A stretch of DNA of 22,061 nt from positions 9,409 to 31,469 of the forward strand of contig LSSL01000817.1 in the NCBI GenBank assembly GCA_001953115.1, written 5' to 3'. This stretch comes from Smittium mucronatum (taxonomy: Eukaryota; Kickxellomycota; Harpellomycetes; Harpellales; Legeriomycetaceae). The translations under genes and the position numbers were made by a program. Positions 1-10,966 of this stretch are shown here, piece by piece; position 1 is the first letter of the stretch; the number at the start of each line of letters is the position of its first letter. The notes beneath the pieces were generated by a model. That model did not search any database. It saw only the letters and a list, made by a program, of their open reading frames with translations, and was not told where the DNA came from.

Positions 1-5
1 TAGTC

Positions 6-29
6 TAGTGTACTTCGAAAAGTACACTA
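6..29. repeat. Perfect hairpin-forming inverted repeat
   Basis: The ten bases TAGTGTACTT at 6-15 are followed by a four-base loop (CGAA) and their exact reverse complement at 20-29. A perfect 10-bp stem with a 4-base loop is directly visible. It lies just beside the dispersed 27-base motif at 31-57, so it may be part of a mobile-element end. No run of T follows it and no gene ends here, so I do not call it a terminator. The function is unknown. Confidence 0.6.
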
Positions 30-30
30 T

Positions 31-71
31 TAAGCCCCTAAACCACGGCAAGGTATTTCACTCTTAGGGGC
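31..71. repeat. Dispersed 27-base motif, copy A, with short terminal inverted repeat
   Basis: Positions 31-57 match 8830-8856 in the same orientation at 25 of 27 bases. The two differences are transitions: A40 against G8839, and G48 against A8847. The stretch is about half G+C inside DNA that is mostly A+T, so chance is an unlikely explanation. In copy A the octamer GCCCCTAA (34-41) is mirrored by TTAGGGGC (64-71); copy B lacks the mirror half. On the minus strand, copy A lies downstream of the decayed coding stretch at 330-935, while copy B lies just upstream of the one at 8282-8755. That would suit a terminal repeat or conserved end of one mobile-element family, but this is inference. Confidence 0.5.
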
Positions 72-329
72 CCAATAACAAACATACTTGATAAATTTTC
101 AGCACCAAAAAACTGATGATCCGTTATAAAGGCACAAAAATGAAATATATTTTTCTGACAATGTGATTTTTTTCATCCAAAATTTTTATTAGCAGAAAAA
201 ATGATGTTGGACAATGTTTATATGTGAAAAAAACATTAAAGAGAATAACAAAATACCACATCTGAAAGTTAAAAACTTTCTCATTATATTCAAATCCATA
301 ATTTTATAGGTAAATCAGCTTCTCAAAAA

Positions 330-935
330 TAACCTGCTAAACACCATCCTGAAACTCGCACAGCAAGTTATAAAATTAAATTGAAAGAATGGGCAAATTT
401 TTCTTGACTATAGAGCTTCATCGAATTAACACCGTTATACCATCGATTCTTATCTAAACCTAAATTTGAGCATGTGACATGATTATCTTTACTAAATTCT
501 AAATTTTTCGTTTGCGCTAACCTATTGCTGGTTAATAGATTCTATAACCTCTCTTAAAAATTCCAAAAAATCTCTAGATGGATTAGCGGAAGATATTGAT
601 TTTTCTATTTAATCCGACTCTAAGCTATTCCGTAGAATATTAAGCTGACTACTAACCCGTTATTGGTAATATGAAAATTTATTACCCTATATACACCTGA
701 ATGGCGTGATTAGAATCGTACTTCCCTCAAAAAAATTTTAATCTAATTTCCAGACAATTAAATTTCTACCCAAGGCTCAAATCCGATGTATAAACCTGAC
801 CAAAAAAATAAGATAAATTTTTATAATGTTACTATAAATAAATAGTAACACGGATAAGGCTATTGCTGCGATATGTTCGTTTTTCCCAGCTAATTTTATA
901 TAAGTTATTTTTCAATCATATAATCATTTTTTTGG
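330..935 (-). pseudogene. Possible decayed coding sequence, mobile-element gag-like (broken)
   Basis: Read on the minus strand, this stretch is less AT-rich than its surroundings. It breaks into several protein-like runs in different frames, separated by stops and apparent frameshifts. The order from high to low coordinate is: a run near 895-820 with KLAGKNEHIAAIALSVLL; one near 730-680 with GKYDSNHAIQVYIG; one near 658-525 with RVSSQLNILRNSLES and, after one stop, SSANPSRDFLEFLREVIES; and one near 538-375 with NRWYNGVNSMKLYSQEKFA. These runs are rich in charged and polar residues, unlike the Lys/Asn/Ile/Phe mixture that AT-rich noise gives. Their general look suggests the gag-like part of a retroelement. 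No catalytic motif survives to prove it and no zinc knuckle can be called. It is certainly not an intact gene. The family assignment is a guess. Confidence 0.35.
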
Positions 936-1534
936 AGGAAAAATAATGATTTTTTTTATAATTAAAATAAGTTTGCGCTACATTATGCACATATTACGAA
1001 AAATTTATAAAACTCCCATCTACTCGCTATTAAAACTTTGTAGGCCTAATTGAGGGATTTAAATTTTATAATTTTATAAATAAAACTTACTCATTATTTA
1101 ATTTCTATTTTTGACATTTAACTTCAACATACTTAAAACCATATTATACCTAAATATAATTAGATGTTAACATAAAGATATCTCATATTCTTAGATTTTT
1201 TTTGTAAATCTTTGTGTTTGTTGCAACTTAGATTACTTATTGCAAATTTTTGTAACACCATTAGAAAAACAATAACTCCATATTTATTAAAATATATAAC
1301 TTTATTAAAGGGAAATTTTTTTTCTAAATCCGTAAACATAGATACCGTTTTATTGCTTTTTATGGCTTCTATCACATTAAAAATACATATTAGCTTATTT
1401 AGTTTAAACATCCTAGTTATAATTAAATATTACACAATTTGATTTTCTAGTTTAAATAAATTTCTGAAATATATGAAGCTACTAAAGTAATAATAAGAAT
1501 CTTTTCGAAAAATCCTTTTATATTTACTGAAAGA

Positions 1535-1552
1535 AATAATAATAATAATAAT
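1535..1552. repeat. (AAT)6 microsatellite
   Basis: Six uninterrupted AAT units are directly visible in gene-free DNA. Confidence 0.85.
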
Positions 1553-2813
1553 TTATATAGATTCAAGCGTGAATTTAAAAAAATGATTTTATATAACTAT
1601 TATTGGCGTGAAAATATAAAGTATTTAGATATGGGTCAGTATAAAAAATATATTTAAACTTTAAAAATGCTTCAAGCTTCATAAAAAAAACATCTTTCTG
1701 CTCTTAGATTTAGCTCTTTTTTTAATTCTTAGATATATCCATAATCCCATTATAACATTGACTTAATTTCTAAAAAAATTTATTTAATTATTCTGATCAC
1801 ACTTCATTAATTTAATTTGTAGAGCTCAATTCGAAATTTTTTTAAATTTTTTCAATATATTATTTATTGATAGAAAAATGAATCTACGAAAAATAATGGA
1901 TGTGTTTTTTTTTGGAAATAACATTAAACATATATTAAAATGTGCGATTAACCAAATGGGTATTTAACAATGTATATTGGACATTTAATATGGTTATTTT
2001 TTCGTTAATTAAAAAAAATGACCCAGTATAAGAATATAAAACTATTAGGAATTAGAGGTACTATGTATTTAGGAAAAATTTGGCAAATACTTTTCATTGA
2101 TTTTATTGCTGGTAATTTTTTTTGGTAAGAAAAAAAGTTAAATGTTTATTTTTATTTGAAGTAAACTGTCGAAATAATTATAAATATACTAAATAATGAT
2201 TTACTATTTATATTCTGGATCTTTTTTATTGATAAAAATGAAAAAATAATAGATTTTAGCTCAATTTTCTTTTATAACTCGTATGATATAATTGAAAATA
2301 AATACAATAAGTTAAGAAAGTTTCGGAAAATTCCCATTATATTTTTTAATTTTTTTTTAAACATTGTATCATGTTTCTATTCATTTTTATTTTTTTAGAA
2401 TTTAATATACAGAGAACATACTTATATCTAAATTTGTCCAATACAGAATATATAAATATACAAAAAACTGCTATCAATAATTTTTTTTTTTACCTCAATA
2501 ATTTTATTTAAATATAAAAAACGACTTAGAGTGACGCCAATTTCAAAATAATCAGGAAAAGTTGTTTTGAAATATGAATTTATAAGAGAAAAAATATACA
2601 GTAAATATTTTAGAAATTACTTATTAGATTTTTTTTTTATTTGAGATTAATTCATGTTGGCTTGAATCCATTAAATTAAAAAAAAAAAAACGATCATTAA
2701 ATTATCACTTGAATTAATCCAGGATTGCTTTTTAGATGTGATTATTTATTTCTTGATTTTTTGGGTGATTATAAGAAACTGTCTTATAAAAAAAAATTAC
2801 AAGTTGCGCCAAT

Positions 2814-2837
2814 AAAATGATTAAAATTAATCATTTT
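2814..2837. repeat. 24-base near-perfect palindrome
   Basis: AAAATGATTAA at 2814-2824 is followed by two A and then by its exact reverse complement TTAATCATTTT at 2827-2837. The arms are A+T-rich. One of the TTGCGCC motifs (2804-2810) abuts it directly. The role is unknown; it may be a chance or slippage product in AT-rich DNA. Confidence 0.6.
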
Positions 2838-3601
2838 TATCGATATTTGAGGCATATTTATATTATATATCTTTTTAAAAAACAACTTTAACGACAGAAT
2901 ATGGGACTTAGCATATCTTTTTATAAAATTTAGATTCGATTTTAATTATAATTTCCTGTATTTTATATCAAAATAATGATGATTCAAATAATACCTATAA
3001 ACAAAATTACATTATTACATTTAAAAATATCGGAAAATATTTTTACTACCTTTAATAACCGAAAAAATGAATAAAAAATATTATTTTCATTAAAAAATCT
3101 TCAATATAAATTATATATAGCTTGAATATATTCTTCGGTATTCTGAATAATATAAGATTAATTTCCCCTTATTTCAAATCGATATAAACATAAAATGTAT
3201 AAATTTTTCCATTTTAATCTATAAACTTTTTAGATATAAATAATATTTGGATTTTATACATTTCTTCATTTTTTTTTTGATTAGATAAACACTCTCTCCA
3301 AATGATTTTTTTTACTAAGTTTTGAATTATATAAAAAAATAAAAAATACAATTTCCAATAAACTTCTAATATTTTTTAGTTATATAATCTACATGTGCTT
3401 CAAGAGGAAACTTATAAATGAATTTTCTTTTTTATGTTTTAAAATTCAATTTTGAAATTGTGTATTATTAAACCCTTATTACAAACTTATTACAATGCCT
3501 TTATAATTTTTGCACATCCTGTACATTTTTCATTTATAAAAATAAAATTTTTTTTGTTAAAACTTCAGAAAATTTCATTTAAAAAATCTTGATAAAATCA
3601 A

Positions 3602-3620
3602 ATATATATATGTGTGTGTG
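3602..3620. repeat. Compound (TA)n(TG)5 microsatellite
   Basis: A TA run passes directly into TGTGTGTGTG. The same order, TA then TG, is seen in a longer array at 21935-21980. Confidence 0.85.
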
Positions 3621-3776
3621 ATTTTATAAAAATTCTAATCCACTAGTGATTATTTTGAGTTAAATAGTAAAAATGTGAAAATTCACTAAATACTAGGTTG
3701 AGTGATGTTAAAATTTGTCAAAATTTTATGAGTTTCTATAGATATTTTTTTAAAAAAACTAAATGAAAGAAAAAAA

Positions 3777-3807
3777 CAATCAATCAATCAATCAGTCAAT
3801 CAGTCAG
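3777..3807. repeat. CAAT/CAGT tetranucleotide array
   Basis: About seven and a half tandem four-base units lie here: four CAAT, then CAGT, CAAT, CAGT and a partial unit. The unit variants differ by one A-to-G transition. It lies in gene-free DNA. Confidence 0.85.
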
Positions 3808-5345
3808 AACACGCTAAAAAAAATTATTTAAATTAATGAAAACATTTATTTAATTTACTTAATAAAATATTGGAGTCTATATTTAGAGATAATTCTTCAT
3901 AGGGGTTTTTAGTTCTCTATACACTGTATTATTTTCAAATTTTAACTTTCAAACTATTTCAATAATGTTTTTAGTGACAAATTGATTTATAAGGCAGAAA
4001 TTTAGAGATTAAAAAATTAAATTATACTATTTCTCCCATTTTCGGGAAAACAAATTTCCATTTTAATTTTTTTTTGTCAGAAATAACAATTATCCTATAC
4101 TTTAATTTATATACACTTTAAATAAAAAAACGGAGCCTTTACATTATTTGGGTCTCAAAAATAAAAATATCTCCAATTTTTAACCTGGAAAGAAATTACA
4201 TGTATGGTATTCAAATTTATATATTCATAAAAAGGAATTTCAATTTCAATTTTTTTAAAAAGAGGATAGCTAATATATATTTTTACATAGTAAAATATTT
4301 TATCAAAATTTAATCATATCATTAATTATTTATAATTTATTTTTATTAAAATATAAAAATCCATCCTAATTTTTTTTATCATTTAATTATTTCTGAGATA
4401 CTGATTAATAAAACACTGGAGAAGGTCTTCCAAAATAGTATTAAACTATTATATTCATAAATATATATCTCTAATGGGTATTAAAATTCAGAAACAGTAG
4501 GTTTTTTTCAATACACATACGTATAATTATTAAATCTAATATTTTGTTATTTCGTTATATTATTGGATGCTTAAATTCCATTCAAAAATATTAAAATAAA
4601 AATTGATTTGGTTTTTTGTAAAAAGGAATTTGTTCTCCAAACTTTTCTAGAATCTTCAACAATTTTAATCAATAATAATAAACATTTTTTTAGCTTAAGA
4701 AAAAATAAGCATTAAATAATCTTTTAAATTTTAAGATCTTTTTTAATAACTAAAAAAATTATTTCCAAATTTATATGAAAAATATATAAAATATGATACT
4801 GTTTTTGCCGAAATCTTTAGATAATTTTGGGATATATTGCACAATTTTTCATTCATTAAATATTTAGATTGGATTTTTTTTATGTTGGAATTTCTTAATG
4901 AAAAAATACGTAATTTTTTTGGCTTTAATATCTAGAAATAGTTTTAAAAAGTTTCAGAATTAGAAGGATTCAGTAAAATCCAAAAAAAAGACATATTTCT
5001 TTTTTTCCTACGACTATTGGCCTCAAATATCTGTAAAATTTCACAAATAGTTCGAAAAATATGTCTAAATATTATTTTTTATATTCATGCATTTACATCT
5101 TTACATTGAATTGGATTTATTAACTTATTCTTTTAAATGACATAATTATTTTTACTAAAATTTCTTCTTTTATTATAATTTGATCTGCTAAAAGTATATT
5201 CAACTTATTTAAATTAATAATGCTGAGATTTATCCCTTTTTTCGGATTTAAGTGGAGTGTGAGTCTTTTAAGCAATTTTATTATGTTATATTTGAATTTT
5301 ATAAGGTGAGAAATATTTTTCAAGTGGTAAATGAATAAAAATCTT

Positions 5346-5355
5346 GGGGGGGGGG
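5346..5355 (+). repeat. G10 homopolymer
   Basis: Ten consecutive G stand in otherwise AT-rich DNA. A and T runs of this length are common here; this is the only G or C run of this length I noticed in the window. Confidence 0.85.
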
Positions 5356-8281
5356 TGTTTTATTTAAACTTGAGTATAAATTTTCTGCTAAGAAATAAAA
5401 AAAGACTTTATTAAAATTTCATTAAAAATTTTATAAACACAGGATGGTGTTATTATTAAAATCGATTATAGGAAATGAGATTTTTATAAACGAGATTTAT
5501 TTAAAAGATGTAAGTAATTCGTACATTTTTTTATTCGATGAAGTTTAATAAAAGAAAAGTTTTTGTTTTCCATTTAGCTAAGGTCAATAAGCAGTTTTAT
5601 TACCCAAATAAAAGGACTAAAGTTATACTCAGTGTGTTTATTTTAACTTTAAATCGATAAAAAAGGATACAGGGGTAGGTGATAAACGATATTATTAATA
5701 CTTTTTTCCAGAATCTCTCTTTTGAAGCGATGTAGAATACACACAAAAAATATTTTATACTTTTTTTGGGGAAAATTTACAAACTTAATCGCGTTTTTTT
5801 AACTATATCTTATAAATAATATAATTTAAATTTACATATTTCTAATTTTTATTAGGGAATTTTTTTTATCGATAGATAAAGTATGTGGCTATTACCATTT
5901 CTTTCTACTTTAGAAATGATTGTAAGGAGTAAAATATGATTTGAGTAAGATTTAATAATTTTTTAATAGTTTATACAAACGCCTTTCTTAAACTAAAAAA
6001 CCGTTACAAGCTACAATTATTTTATATTTTTATAAAATTATCAACCTTTTTAATAAAAAATCACGAAAATCTATAGCCAAAAGTAATGACTGAGAGTAAA
6101 TAAACGATTTATTAAAAATATTTGTAACTGAAAAATAAATTTTTTTATCCAATATTGAAATTCGATAAAAGAAATTGTGTAATTATATCGGAATTTGCTG
6201 CAAACGATGATTGAAGAAAATTTAATCTGCCGAAAATTCCAGATTTTGCAGAAATTTCCAAATTATATAGACTTTTAATTAATTTTTTTAAAAGAAATAT
6301 ATTTAAATAATTAGTTATTTTTCACTAATTAATCTTTAATAATAAGAAAAAAAAAACATTTATTCTCTTTATTTGGATTATTTAACATTATTTTATTCGT
6401 TCTAGTTTTTATTTGAATGGATTTTCATAATTTTTCAAATTTTCGGCCAATATTTTTAACTAATTTGTATCAATGTGTGCTAAGTACTTCAATTTGTGAA
6501 ATTAACATAAATATTGGCCATGAGATGGCGGAAAATGGCCCTTCGGCGAAGAAAGGGTCAATATACCTTAATTTTGTTATATATATCTAGCAAACCCGTT
6601 TGATCTATCCGAAAAAAAATTGGGCGGCGAGAAAAGGCTGTATCCTTAATCAATTTTATTATTTTTATTGCAGATATGTGTTTCTATATCATTCATAACA
6701 AAATCTAATACATTAAAATTTATCTATTTTTCTAAAAACAAAATTTCCCCTCTTTTTAATTGTGATATAAACAGGATAATTTGAATTTTTTTTTATTTGA
6801 ATCAGATCAAATCTTAATCTTGATTATTTTATAGTTTTTAAGCATAAATTCAGAAATTAATATTTTTCATATTAGATAATAAAATATTCATTGAATGATA
6901 TGTTTAAGCATATGATCCAGTTATAGTATTTTCTAAACTCTATTAAATTCCAAATTTATCAATTTCTCCAATCAGAATTTCTAATATAAATTTTTTAATT
7001 TTGAAGAATCAATGACCATCACAGGTTCTATAAACGCAAAATTTTCTGATTTTTAACGGTTATTTTTGCTATTAGCAAGAAAAATTCCACAATAATAACC
7101 TATATTTATATTATTATCATATTTTTTTAACAAGGGATATAAGATTTAGGGAATATTTCGATTTTATGAAAGCTCCTTCGAGAATAAACTCTATCTGTAT
7201 GAAGTTATGATGTTTATCTAAATATTTTTATATTTATTTTAAAAGATTGAAGGGTTTGCCTAAATTTATTTTTTTTAACCCTTTACTCCCATTCCTATTC
7301 CGATTTTTTATTGAATATTATATTTTAAAATTTTCTACCTATAACCACTTTTTTCAAAATGCTTTTTATCACCCCATATTTGTGTTCAGCTATTATAAGG
7401 CCAAGTATTTCGGTTTATCATCAAATCATTCTTCACTAAAACATTCTGAGTGGTGCTTCCCAATGAAAATTACATTTTACTTCCACTATAGACGCTAAAG
7501 GATTTAAATTGGCAGGAAAAATTACAATTTTTATTTATTTTAGCAGCAGTAAACTTTGGATCTGTAAAGTTTTAAATATATTAAGATGATTGGGGATATT
7601 TTTTTTCTTGTTAAAAATTTATTTAACGTACTATAAGACTTTATCCATCAATAAATTTACAATTAATCCACTTTAATAAAGAGACAGATGTGACTATTAG
7701 TACAATTTTAACACATTTCAATCTTATTAGCAATATTTTTTGTTGTTTATAAACCCAAAAATATTGGTGATAACTGCCAGAAAATTTCAGGTATAAAAAT
7801 CTCATAAAAATAATTTTGCATAATTTTGCATGATTTGACCAATTTGTTGCGCTAAAATAAGTAAATTGACTGATTTTAGTTTGTTATGTCATGTAAATTG
7901 GGATTTGGTCTAAAGAGTGTAAATTTACTGTTCATTAATTAACTTATTCAGTGCCGATAATAAAAAAAATTACTTTAACTTTTAGCACAATGATATCTTT
8001 AGATTAGGGATATTTGTATTCTATTGAGCCAATCATGAATTTAGGATTGCTGAAATTCTAAATATACACAAATAAGACATTGGTAGAAGTCTGGGCCCAG
8101 AAAGGGTTAAATTAAACGATTTTTATTGGATAAACACGAAAAATTCTTTGTTTTTATCTAATAATTAAAGCATGGGATAATCTCTGTACAAGAAATACAA
8201 CAATAATAATCAAAATAAATACTTATATCTTAAAATTATCTATTTAACCACGGATTTATTAGAAGATAAAATCAGTAAAAA

Positions 8282-8755
8282 CTATGCAGAAAAAGCACTA
8301 GTAAAATAGTGCAGGGTATAGAAGGTAATGATATCTTCAACTCTAATATATTCCTCTGCCGTTCTACCAGTTGAGTATCTAAAGAAAATGGGAGTCATAT
8401 CTACCATCCGATATGCCTCACCCGGTATTGCTTCAAGTAGACTGGATGGCTGTAGAGACATAAGCTCATGAATTAAGCTAAACATCAGAGAAAAAAAAAC
8501 ACACTGAGATGGCTGAATCCATCGTTAGACCATACTTCTAACAGGATTAAAAAGTTTAGACTCGTGTTATATAACGGAGATGTTTCTGCCACGGCTTTCT
8601 TACAATAAACTACTAGTCACCGGAGCATTGCTGCGGAGATAGAGTATGAAATGATCGTGCATGCAGTGCACCGATCTGCACTGATTCTGACTCAGCTCCT
8701 CCCGTTCGAGATTCGCCCTTATCTGATTCATAGATAGCCAAATCGTGAGACTCTT
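8282..8755 (-). pseudogene. Decayed open reading frame of unknown, possibly mobile-element, origin
   Basis: On the minus strand a single frame runs for 158 codons from 8755 down to the stop at 8282-8284, with only three internal stops. All three are TAA (complements of 8600-8602, 8567-8569 and 8525-8527). The last 67 codons are fully open and would start at an ATG at 8483-8485. They include runs such as SSLLEAIPGEAYRMVDMTPI and GRTAEEYIRVEDIITFYTL. The region is clearly less AT-rich than its flanks, and its residues are more protein-like than AT noise. The 27-base dispersed motif lies about 75 bases upstream in this orientation. I recognise no family and no catalytic motif. A remnant of a transposon or retrotransposon protein is the simplest reading; a short functional peptide from the ATG at 8485 is less likely. 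Confidence 0.4.
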
Positions 8756-8829
8756 TCACTGATCCTTACCTAAAGTAGATCAGACTTGGTGGAATTTTAT
8801 TATGAATGCATCTTATCAGATGTATGTCT

Positions 8830-8856
8830 TAAGCCCCTGAACCACGACAAGGTATT
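8830..8856. repeat. Dispersed 27-base motif, copy B
   Basis: This is identical to 31-57 at 25 of 27 bases, in the same orientation, with both differences being transitions. It lies about 75 bases beyond the upper end of the decayed minus-strand frame that begins at 8755. Confidence 0.5.
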
Positions 8857-10011
8857 CATAAATCAGAGGATCTTGTATAAATATATTAATAAATTAAATA
8901 AAACGATCCTTATGGTACACTTATTTTGAAAAAAAATTCTGAATTATTGTAAAAAAATCAATTACTACCAATAAAAATATAAATTCAAAATTCACATTAA
9001 ATTTTAATATAGTTAGCAATACTGCGCAAAAATAATTTTCGGCTAAAATATTAAAGTGATATTAAGCTTTTTATCTATATAAATGGCAGATTTCTCGATG
9101 AAAACCGAAACGCACTTAAGTCATTGCATATGTATTGACATTTCTATTAAGCACACTTGGGTATAGGAGGTAATATTATGTAGTGTTTTATACCACTAAA
9201 GAATATTATGGTCTCGCTAAGGCAATCATACTTCTAATCAGATGGCCTGCTTCTAAAAATATATTATATTTCAAAAAAAATTATTAGTCTACCCATATTT
9301 AAAAAAATTTGCATTGGCCGTTTATCCAAAATCTACTGTTTTCCGTAGGGAATTTTAAAATGTTGATATTAAAAAAAAATTGGCGCAACATCTATTTTGA
9401 GAGAATAATCTATTTAATTTTTTAATCCTAGTCTTAGGTTTGGGGGTTTAAAATACACTACAAGTCAATTAAGGACAAAGAAAAAATAATATTTCATTGT
9501 ATTAATATGCGAACTTGTTTTAGCTTTTACCGTTGATGTTTGGTTGTAACAGGTCTGGTGCTTTAGAATTTTCAAATCTCAATCTTTTTGACCCAAAGAC
9601 AGCGGCGCAAAAATGGCATTCAATTTTCTAGCAAATCGGAATTAATTATCAATGCTCGCCATTGATTGAGTTAATTCTACTCGCTATAAAGTAACTATTG
9701 GCAAGTTGTAACAAATAGGAGCTCTTTATTATCCAAAGCTTTAGATCTTTAAAGAAATCTGCACTTGTGTGTGAAATGAATTTATTTTTTTGACGGTGTT
9801 CGCTTCTTTAAAATCTAACATATGCCCCGGCTAAAAATATAATGCACAAGAATAGCATTAAGTTTGTTGGATAAATTAAAACTGAAATAAAATCAAGATA
9901 ATTAGAAGTGAATGAAAAAACATTCAATATGGAGAATATAAGGAGGCTCTTGTTGGCTATTTTTATAACAATGATCTTCAATTCAGCCTTAGTCCCCATT
10001 TACCCAATAGT

Positions 10012-10052
10012 TTGAATGAAAGAATGAATGAAAACACACACACACACACACA
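10012..10052. repeat. GAAT-type array followed by (AC)n
   Basis: Imperfect GAAT/GAAA units run from about 10014 to 10031. They are followed by about nine and a half AC units ending at 10052. Confidence 0.75.
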
Positions 10053-10603
10053 ATCTAAGGAAGTTTACCAGATATTCAATCCAGCCGATAACAATCAAAA
10101 AAAGTCTTCAACTGTCGATATTAAAGCCATTTCATTTACATAGCCTCAGCGGAGCTCACATTGTATTGGATATGTTTCAGAAAAAAGAATGTTGGTGTCT
10201 TTCTACTGTTTTAAGTGATTATTTATAGAAATATGAGACATTGGATCTGAAAAAGAAGTATTTCTCCGCATCCCCTGGATCCACTCTCGATCAACATTTT
10301 ATCTAAAATCATTATTTCAAAGGTTTAATGGGAGGATATTTTTAAAAAACTGAATTTCCTGCTATTTTTCTAGTTTTATTTGAAAAAAAAGTTCTATAAA
10401 TCAAATAAACCACCACGCTTTTCATAGGGGCTGTATATTGGTATTTTCAATTTGAATGATTTTTTAAAAGTTGAACTCCATAAATTAAAGGTTGGTATTA
10501 AATTCTATTGTTCTTAGAATCTTGTAAAAAAACAAAATAATGCTGATTATATTTTCCTGCATATATTGAAAGGATTAATCTATTTTTATCACATAAATGA
10601 AAG

Positions 10604-10634
10604 GGGTTGAGGTTGGGTTGCGATTGCGATTGCA
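10604..10634 (+). promoter_or_regulatory. G-rich direct-repeat block upstream of the repeat-protein gene
   Basis: Short direct repeats of GGTTG and GCGATT stand out in this stretch, which includes GCGATTGCGATTGC near its end. It lies about 340 bases upstream of the start codon at 10967. A further pair of ATGCA units lies at 10746-10756. Clusters like this can be activator binding sites, but I recognise no specific factor, and the assignment rests on position and composition only. Confidence 0.25.
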
Positions 10635-10822
10635 GTGTACTGTGACAATAATGAAAGTCAATAAAACCGGATTTCATTTATTGTTTCCCCGCTACATTAT
10701 ACAAAAATAAAGGACGTGGTGTTGAAAATTATAAATCGAATTTCAATGCAATGCAATACAGAAGATGGAATTGCTTTCTATTTTGGAGATATCTTCAACT
10801 AAAATTACTAAATAAAATCTTG

Positions 10823-10830
10823 TATAAATA
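10823..10830 (+). promoter_or_regulatory. TATA box of the secreted repeat-protein gene
   Basis: TATAAATA lies 137 bases upstream of the ATG at 10967. It is followed at about 10875-10910 by a pyrimidine-rich stretch with repeated TTCACTT-like elements, as is common around fungal transcription starts. A clear TATA box would suit a highly or conditionally expressed gene. In AT-rich DNA a chance match cannot be excluded. Confidence 0.5.
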
Positions 10831-10966
10831 CAGATATTTCGATCATTCATTAAGAATAATTATCAGCATCTCAATCAAATTTTCACTTCATTTCACTTTA
10901 CTTCAATTGAAATTTTTATTTTGAAAATAAAACTTTCTTTCATTTTTCATTATCTATTTATTTATA

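Larger units (their letters stand above)
936..8281. other. AT-rich gene-free stretch with microsatellites
   Basis: I find no believable gene on either strand. Homopolymer A and T runs dominate, and open frames are short and of a composition expected by chance. The stretch holds an (AAT)6 run at 1535-1552, a compound TA/TG run at 3602-3620, a CAAT/CAGT tetranucleotide array at 3777-3807 and a ten-base G run at 5346-5355. It also holds a 24-base near-palindrome at 2814-2837. Two small GC-richer patches occur at about 6520-6560 and 6615-6650, and a CTGGGCCCAG palindrome lies at 8091-8100. The patches may be remnants of insertions, but nothing in them can be named. Confidence 0.7.
8857..10822. 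other. Gene-free stretch, mixed composition
   Basis: No gene can be supported. Some parts, notably about 9520-9720 and 10040-10310, are less AT-rich and may be worn remnants of coding DNA. Stops in every frame there are about as frequent as chance would give. A 63-codon minus-strand frame at 9808-9999 starts with ATG and would encode two hydrophobic segments, but its hydrophobicity is what AT-rich DNA produces by itself. A GAAT-type and (AC)n array lies at 10012-10052. The last few hundred bases, from about 10600, probably belong to the upstream region of the secreted repeat-protein gene. Confidence 0.6.

Noticed and set aside
301..360. Possible worn zinc knuckle at the end of the gag-like debris
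   Set aside because: A Cys and an AGY-F pattern can be seen, but the spacing does not fit CX2CX4HX4C without several changes, so it cannot be called.
1160..1442. Overlapping open frames on both strands
   Set aside because: Both are Lys/Asn/Ile/Leu-rich low-information translations of AT-rich DNA with no motif. The plus frame is the shadow of the minus frame or the reverse.
5120..5323. 67-codon minus-strand frame
   Set aside because: Composition is typical of AT-rich noise and there is no recognisable motif.
7247..7498. 83-codon plus-strand open frame, and protein-like runs on its opposite strand
   Set aside because: The frame starts with TTG, has no ATG near its start and is mostly Phe/Tyr/Ile as expected of T-rich DNA. 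The antisense runs have stops in every frame and fit no family.
7272..8111. Inverted pair TTTAACCCTTT (7275-7285) and AAAGGGTTAAA (8101-8111)
   Set aside because: Only 11 bases, mostly A and T, and flanks do not match. Chance is adequate.
9808..9999. 63-codon minus-strand frame with ATG start and two hydrophobic segments
   Set aside because: Length and hydrophobic make-up are within what AT-rich DNA gives by chance. I recognise no small membrane-protein family and see no splice partner or promoter.
10040..10310. Minus-strand frame with polar, protein-like runs (for example DREWIQGMRR) interrupted by four stops that could each arise by a C-to-T change
   Set aside because: Tempting as a pseudogene. 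However, four stops in about 90 codons is close to chance for this composition, and another minus-strand frame and a plus-strand frame are equally open. No family recognised.
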